In this document: positions 51,926 through 57,582 of the stretch, in pieces | How positions within the stretch are numbered: position 1 is the stretch's first letter | How the letters are laid out: each line of letters begins with the position of its first letter | Assembly (NCBI GenBank): GCA_001179505.1 | Contig: CDMY01000033.1 | Coordinates: forward strand, 22,949-80,530 | Length of the DNA stretch: 57,582 bases | Origin: Vitrella brassicaformis | Taxonomy: Eukaryota; Sar; Vitrellaceae | Direction of reading: 5' to 3' | Position numbers and translations under genes: made by a program | The notes under the pieces: generated by a model | Seen by the model: only the letters and a program-made list of their open reading frames with translations | What the model was told of the DNA's origin: nothing | The model's database searches: none

Positions 51926-54900
51926 ATGGCAGCGGCGGCGGCGGCTTCATCTGCTGGTGCTGCGCATCAGGCAGAAGTGAGTCAAGGCACAGCACACACA
52001 GCCATAATGTGCCATTGGAATGACTCCTTCATTTGGTCATTCAATTTGTTAGGCAATGCCATTCCCTGCGCCGTGCCGTTACCAGGAGGGCACCCGTGTT
52101 GTGTTGCTGTCGAGCACCAAGAGGGCTCCGACCAATGACTACGTGTGGGTCACGGCCAGCATACATCACATCGACCCACACGTGGTCTACATGAAGGCGG
52201 GCACTCTGCACAATGGGACGGCGCTCCACATGAGGGAGGTCGGCGGGAGGGGGGAGGAGTTCATACGAGTGGTGCCGCACCAGAGCAACACAGACACACA
52301 CACGAACCCACAGCCACCCGTGGTAGGCAAACACAGCTCAACAGAAAGTCCCGGACAGCACTCTGTGATGTTTGGTGCTTTGGTGTGTGGTGTGATGTGT
52401 GTGCAGGGGTGGGATGTTAGCAAGAAGGTACACACAGCCACACACGACACACGAATGATGTCAGCCACTCTAATGCCTATCTCCCTTGGTCTTGTCTTCG
52501 GTGCAGGCCCCTGAACGCTTTGGCGAGGACCTTCTGGCGTTGTTCTTTAGCTTCATGACCCCTCGCGAGCTGTCGGCCATCTTCCCTCCCGCTCGCAGCA
52601 CCGACTCCGAAACGACCGTCCTCCCGTCGACCAGTGCCGGTCCGCTGTTTGCCGGCGCCGCCTTCGGACCCCTCAAGGGCGAGAACACAGCTGCGGCCAG
52701 CGGGGACGCGGCCTACGGGGCATCATCTCTGTTTGGCGGGTCTTCTCTGATCGGCACATTAACGGGAGAGGGGGGCCTGTCGAGTGCTGCGGCAGCTGCG
52801 TCATCAGGCGGCCGTTCCTCGTCGGTGTTCACACTTGGCGCAGTGGCCACACCTGCGGTCAAAAAACCACGGTCCCGCGCCAAGCGCATCAGTGCCGCCC
52901 CTTCACCCGCCTCGGCCGCCGGCCCTACCAACCCCACCACCACCATCACAGCCCCAGTAGACCTCTTCGGTGGCAGCATCCAGACGCAGACTGGCAGCGT
53001 CTTCGCGCCTCCCAAAGCACCATCTACAGCACAGTCGACAACCACACCCGCCAGCGGCCCACTCGAGCTCGGGAAGGCATCCACGGGGGGAGGAGTCGGC
53101 GACCTGTTTGGTGGCGGGGCGGCAGCGTCGGGAGTCAAGTCGACGGACAGCCCGCTCAGCGGCGCTGGCAGAGCGAGCCTGTTTTGCCAGGGCGGGGCTG
53201 CCATGGGGACGGGCGGCATATTCGGCCTCTTCAGCGGTAGCAGCATCTCTGGCGGGACTGGTGAGTGTGTCACGTCACGGAGCAACACACACATGGATGG
53301 ATCGCATGCTGGCTGCCTGTCTGTGTGTGTGGAACGATCAGCTGCGGCGGCGTCATCTTCATTCAGTGGACTGTCATTCTCGACTGGCGACAGCCTGTCT
53401 GGCGGTGCGGCCTTCGGGCAGCAATCATCCGGTGGTGCCGCACAGAGCAGCCCCTCCCTCATCCACACGGCAGCCCTTCAGCAGCAGACACACATCGCCA
53501 TCGACTCTTCTACCGAGGACGAGCGCCAGTTCTGGGAGAGCATGACGACTGAGGAGGCCTTCCAGCTCGGCAAGCGGCTCGTCAACCTGACAGCAGTCAC
53601 CCCCGTGCAGCCACACAACGACCGGTCATGGTGTCTGGACATCATGATGAGCGTCGTGGAGGGCCATGCGGCTGGGCGGCGCGAGGCGTGCGAGAAGGAG
53701 GGGCAGCAGCACACGGCTGTCGGCAGTTTGGAGACCATCAACTTCACCACCCCCACCACCCCCACCAGCAGTGTGAAGCAGCACCGTTCCCCTATCCCCC
53801 CTTCATTCGCCGCCCCGCCCCCGACCCTCCATGCCCTCAGGGCCGTCACAGGAGCCGTCCGACAGCACAGTGTGCTGGCCGACAGGGGCTGGAAGATGCC
53901 CGCACTCGAGAGTGTCGAGCTGTGGGGGTGGGATGCCGAGTTGCTGGGCCGTTTCATAAGCTCGTCGTCATCGCTGAAAGGGGTGGAGGGGCGTCGGCGG
54001 TCATGGGACAAGTGGGCAGCTGTGTTTGAGCACTTCCCCGTCGCATCCGCCGGCCAGCCAGGGCCGCTCAGACAGCTGCAGACCATCGGAGGGATCACAT
54101 GGTTCCGCGGGGACGAGGGAGCAGTGAGTCGACTGCAGGTAGGCAGTTATCACACAGGGGACACCTCATCCAATGGTGTCCTTCTCTCTTGGTTTCTAGG
54201 ATGTGCTCACGTCGCGTGGCTGCCGCAAGTCGCTGACGAGGCTCGACGTGGAGATCCCACCATTCGGGGACCACGACGACCTGTCTGCCCTGCTGGCTGT
54301 CGACAAATTCATCAACACCTGCTGCGCGCCCGATGTGCCGCTCACCGTGTCGAGTGGGGGGGGCATCTTCAAGCTGTCCCTCTTCTACGCCGACGAGTTC
54401 CCCCGTCGCCCCTCGCCCTTCATCAAGGAGGCCATCCAGAAGGCGGCACGGCAGGCGATGTATGTGACTTACACCATCAGCCAGCATGACATCACCCACC
54501 CCCTTGACACCCCCAGCCAGGTGGCCGTCGAGATAGCACAGACACTCTCATTCGACAAGGTGTGGAGGGTGTCGGTCAGCAATGCCTATGGCTTCGTCCC
54601 CCCTCCCGGCACCCCCCCACCCGTCCCCGCCATCATCAACCACCTACAGCAGCTCCCGAGGGCAAGAGAGCTGCGTGTCCACAGCGGTCTGGTCGCATCA
54701 TCTGCGGGCCGGCTGCTCGCAGAGAAGATGCCCAGAAAGTTGTGGCGGGTGGAATTTGGCAGAGGTGTGAGTGCAGAGGACAGACGCGGTGTGCTGGAGG
54801 CGCTGGGGGCGGGGAGAGAGGTGGTCGAGGTCTTTGTGGGTGTGGAGTGGGGTGAGATCAGTGCGGTCAGTCTCACGCAGGGTGGTGCCTTTGACGGCTG

Positions 54901-55267
54901 GCGGTCGAGTTCCCTGCCATCGAGTCGAGAGATAGGCATGCACTTAGAAGGTATGGCGGGAATGCCTGCAGTGAGTGCAGCGGGTTGCTTGTCGGCTCAT
55001 TGTGTGTTTGTGTCCGTGTGCCGTCATTCGTCAGTGTCCGAGGAGCTGGAGCCCCTTGCTGCTGCCGAGCTCATCCGCAGCGGCCTGACATATCTGCTCA
55101 CCGCCGGTGTCCGCGGCCTGAGCCGCGTGGGGGTGCGGCTGCCGATGTATGGCGACCTTAACGACGCCATTCGACGGGTGGTCCACGACATCAGAGTCAG
55201 CGATTTCACCATCAGCACACGGGATGATAATGAAGACATAGTGGTGGAGGCAACTCGTGGCTCCTAA
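51926..55267 (+). CDS. F-box/FG-insert family protein, copy 4 (intact)
   Basis: Seven exons: 51926-51976, 52053-52322, 52407-52427 (21-base microexon, GWDVSKK), 52507-53260, 53342-54138, 54200-54950 and 55035-55267. Total 2877 bases, 958 residues, all phases closing. Layout: an Ala-rich start; a small barrel-like domain (~20-105); the first half of an F-box (APERFGEDLLALFFSFMTPR, ~115-140); a ~260-residue Gly/Ser/Ala/Thr-rich insert with FG-type motifs (LFAGAAFGP, SLFGGSS, LFGGS, DLFGGG, IFGLFSG, AAFGQQSSGG) and a basic NLS-like patch (KKPRSRAKR). Then the family text resumes (LQQQTHIAIDSSTE), followed by Leu-repeat region and C-terminal domain. The FG texture is that of nucleoporins and binds transport receptors in those proteins; here a link between an SCF-type adaptor and nuclear transport is only a hypothesis. 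Confidence 0.75.
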
Positions 55268-55830
55268 ATGGTGAGACGGATGAGAGAGACAGACACTGTC
55301 CTGATTGCAACTTTGTCCATGGCACGCGCTGTGTGTCTGTCTGTGTGTTGTGTGGTCAGGCTATCTGTCTGTCTGACAGCACCGTAGACGTAGCTGCCGC
55401 ACGTCCGGCCCTCCGATCAGCAGATGGACGTGCAGACACTCTCTCTCTTGACGCATGGCTGGACCAGTGGGCGGACGGATGTGTGTGCGTGAGTACTCTA
55501 TGCGAGTAGTGCCCGCCCAGACCCTGTGTCTGCATTGGGCCTCCAATGTTGAGCTGCAGTTCCGACTGGCACATCCACGGCGTCGGTGACACCATCAGGC
55601 GAGAACCAAAGTGGTCGTGGGAGGGGCTACGTCTCACCCACGCGCAAACCCATATGCATCATATCAGCTACATTTGATTGCATGCTGGAGGCTACCCATC
55701 CGTCCACTGTTCCCTCTCCCTCTCTGCCTGCCTGCCTGCCTGCCTGCCTGGCCGTTTCGGCGAGCAGGCGTCAAGGACGAGAGGTCTGCAAGAATCTACA
55801 GCTACACCTACACACACATCCCTCCCCCAT
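55268..55830. other. Convergent intergenic region
   Basis: Includes a (GCCT)n tract at about 55724-55752; no gene seen. The first part is shared with the 3' flank of copy 3. Confidence 0.6.
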
Positions 55831-57294
55831 CTACTTGAGCAGGTCCTTGACGCGCTGCACCAAGACGGCCTTGGTGCCACTCACCTGCAGGCAATGGACA
55901 ACAGGACAGCCACGTGTGATTTGTTGTGGCGATGGGTCGGCTGCGTCTATGTGCGGACCGGCAGGTTGTTCTCAGGGAGGAACGACTTGAGGTTGTCGTT
56001 GGTGAGCTTCTGAATGCTGTCGTCGGCTATCATCTCCTGTGTGTTGACGGAGACACACACCACACACACAGACAGAGACAGACATACCCATGGCCGCCCA
56101 CAGCCGAACAGCCAGGGTGCAGCTGACCTTCATTTTGTCTTTGGTGAGCGAGTCCGGGTCGATCTTGGGTTTCTTGGCGCCCCCCCCGCCGCCCCCGCCG
56201 GCAGGCCGCTTCTTGCCGGCAGCCGGCTTGGGCACCAACTCGTCGCCATAAACACTGCATAACACAACACACGGAGGGCTGGGGGAGGCATGGGCGTGTT
56301 GTGTGTACCTCTGTCGGAACTTGATGGCGTCCTCGGGGAGGCTGCCCTGCATCATTGTGAGGGGGGGCGGCAGCACCTCCTGGGACATGCTGCTGGGCAA
56401 CTCGTCACCCAACGCCAGACTTTGATGACACACATGGACATGCATGACACACAATAAATGGCATTGGGGGTGACGTATAGGTGTGTGTGTGTGTGTAGGT
56501 ACCTCTATGGCCTGGTAGTGTCGCTGCAGCATCGGGTTGGGGATCTGCTGCGGATGGAAATCGTCAATCTTCATACCTGCATCAACACACACACACACAC
56601 ACGTGTCCCCTCCCTGCCTCCCTGCCTCCCAGGGCCTCCTTCCCTCCCTCCCGCACCTCTGATCATTCGTTTGGCGTTCTTGACCTGCTCGCGCCACTCG
56701 TCGTGGTCCTTGATGATGGCGTGTGGGTCGGCCTGGTCGGCCTCGGTGGCGTCTTGCGAGTCCATCACGGCCACGTGGTGGGTGCCGAGCTGCAGATGGC
56801 GGATGTCCTCGGCCCACGGCAGACCGATCAGGTGGAAGCCACTCGGCTCGATGTGCTTGACCCGCTTCTTGGACTCTCGCTGATGAGTGGAAGGACAAAC
56901 ACACACACACACAGATGGGTGAGGGGAGAGGGGAGGGGGGAGGAGCTCACCTGAGGCACCAGTGCGGCGAAGTACGGTGTGGCATTAGCGCGAGGGATGA
57001 GGCGGACGATGGCCACGACGTCCCTCTCGATCATCTTGGTGAGCAGCGCCGAGAAGAACACGCGGGAACCCTTGACGCGATTCTTGTTCGGGTAGCTGAC
57101 AAACACAACACACAACACACGACACATAGATGGATGGGGCGGGCCGTGTGTGTTGGGGGAGGGGCGGGGGGGGATGGATTACATGAATTTGCTGTTTTCG
57201 ACGATGTGGTCGAGTTTGATGGACGACTTGGGCTTGAACCCCAGCAGCTTCATACCGGGCTCGTCGAACTTCTGCACACACACACACACAGACA

Positions 57295-57332
<38 letters not shown>

Positions 57333-57508
57333 AGGAGGCGCATCCGTCAATCATTCTCGCCTTGTGTGTGTGTGTGTGTGTATCGTTGAGTGACTTAGTG
57401 ACCTTGATTTGAGCTATTTCCTTTTTGGTGATCTTGACCTGCTCTCCGCCGTACTCGAAGTAGGTCTCAACGCTCTCAGGCAGCACAGACGCACCAGATA
57501 GGTCGGTA
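55831..57508 (-). CDS. Ku70 DNA end-binding protein, C-terminal part with SAP domain (5' end outside window)
   Basis: Visible exons: 57508-57403, 57271-57183, 57095-56951, 56879-56657, 56576-56503, one ending at 56309, 56254-56128, 56036-55959 and 55884-55831. The Ku core is recognisable: YFEYGGEQVKITKKEIAQIK, GMKLLGFKPKSSIKL, NKNRVKGSRVFFSALLTKM, FAALVPQ and FHLIGLPWAEDIR, then DDFHPQQIPNPMLQRHY. A Gly-rich, basic NLS-like linker (GKKRPAGGG, KKPKIDPDS) leads to a C-terminal SAP domain (SFLPENNLPVSGTKAVLVQR), the feature that separates Ku70 from Ku80. Ku70/80 rings load on broken DNA ends and start non-homologous end joining. The von Willebrand-like N-terminal domain is outside the window. 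The junction after 56503 does not resolve cleanly in phase. Confidence 0.85.
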
Positions 57509-57582
57509 CTGCACACACACACACACACAGAGCACACAAATGGGTGCAGGCGTCGTTGTGTTGTGTGTGTGTGTGTGGGGGG
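57509..57582 (-). other. Intron of the Ku70 gene at window edge
   Basis: TG/CA-rich sequence ending in a CAG acceptor for the exon at 57508; no coding frame. Confidence 0.6.

Noticed and set aside
52713-53468. 251-codon minus-strand frame
   Set aside because: Antisense of the Gly/Ser/Ala-rich FG insert; low-complexity GC-rich sequence keeps several frames open.
15505-55267. One single large palindrome covering copies 1-4
   Set aside because: Genes between the copies are not mirrored and the two flank pairs have different midpoints (about 35.4 and 39.1 kb).

Overview
The window is nuclear DNA from a GC-rich, intron-dense eukaryote. Nearly every gene is broken by introns of about 50-250 bases. 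Outside one AT-richer patch these introns often carry long (TG)n tracts. A plastid-type ABC1 kinase with a signal-peptide-plus-transit-like leader suggests a plastid-bearing alga with a complex plastid. The overall style resembles what I know of chromerid algae such as Vitrella; that is an inference, not something the sequence proves. I rebuilt gene models by hand from splice sites, reading-phase bookkeeping and family motifs. For most genes the exon lengths sum exactly to a multiple of three.

Layout. 1-5.26 kb (minus): a DIRS-type retrotransposon with spliced gag, reverse transcriptase, RNase H and a tyrosine recombinase cut by the window edge. 6.37-8.59 kb (minus): a double B-box zinc-finger protein. 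8.78-14.50 kb (plus): a GH116 non-lysosomal glucosylceramidase (GBA2 type). 15.5-19.0 kb (minus): copy 1 of a four-member F-box family, decayed. 20.64-23.54 kb (minus): a TRP-like cation channel in an AT-richer patch. 23.83-28.11 kb (minus): a long coiled-coil protein. 28.34-31.93 kb (plus): a Ser/Thr protein kinase. 32.25-35.05 kb (minus): F-box family copy 2, interrupted by a 300-N gap. 36.08-39.88 kb (minus): the ABC1/UbiB kinase. 40.17-41.51 kb (plus): a coiled-coil protein with a CHORD-like zinc finger. 43.17-46.27 kb (plus): F-box copy 3. 46.91-49.30 kb (minus): a family X DNA polymerase. 49.84-50.41 kb (plus): a small secreted Cys-containing protein. 50.71-51.20 kb: a TA-flanked inverted-repeat element. 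51.93-55.27 kb (plus): F-box copy 4, intact. 55.83 kb to the right edge (minus): the C-terminal part of Ku70 with a SAP domain.

The most unusual feature is the F-box family. Copy 2 has a normal-looking F-box. In copies 1, 3 and 4 the F-box is split by a long Gly/Ser/Ala-rich insert full of FG, LFG and FGQQ motifs, like a nucleoporin FG domain. Each copy carries a conserved upstream module with a 14-base palindrome 150-160 bases before the start codon and a CRE-like TGACGTCA/G site further out. Copies 1 and 4, and copies 2 and 3, pair by their flanks, which gives a nested inverted layout across 40 kb.

The remaining genes look like ordinary housekeeping and signalling functions: lipid sugar turnover, ion transport, plastid quinone regulation and DNA end-joining. 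Three head-to-head pairs with spacers under 300 bases, and a fourth with about 540, imply shared promoters.
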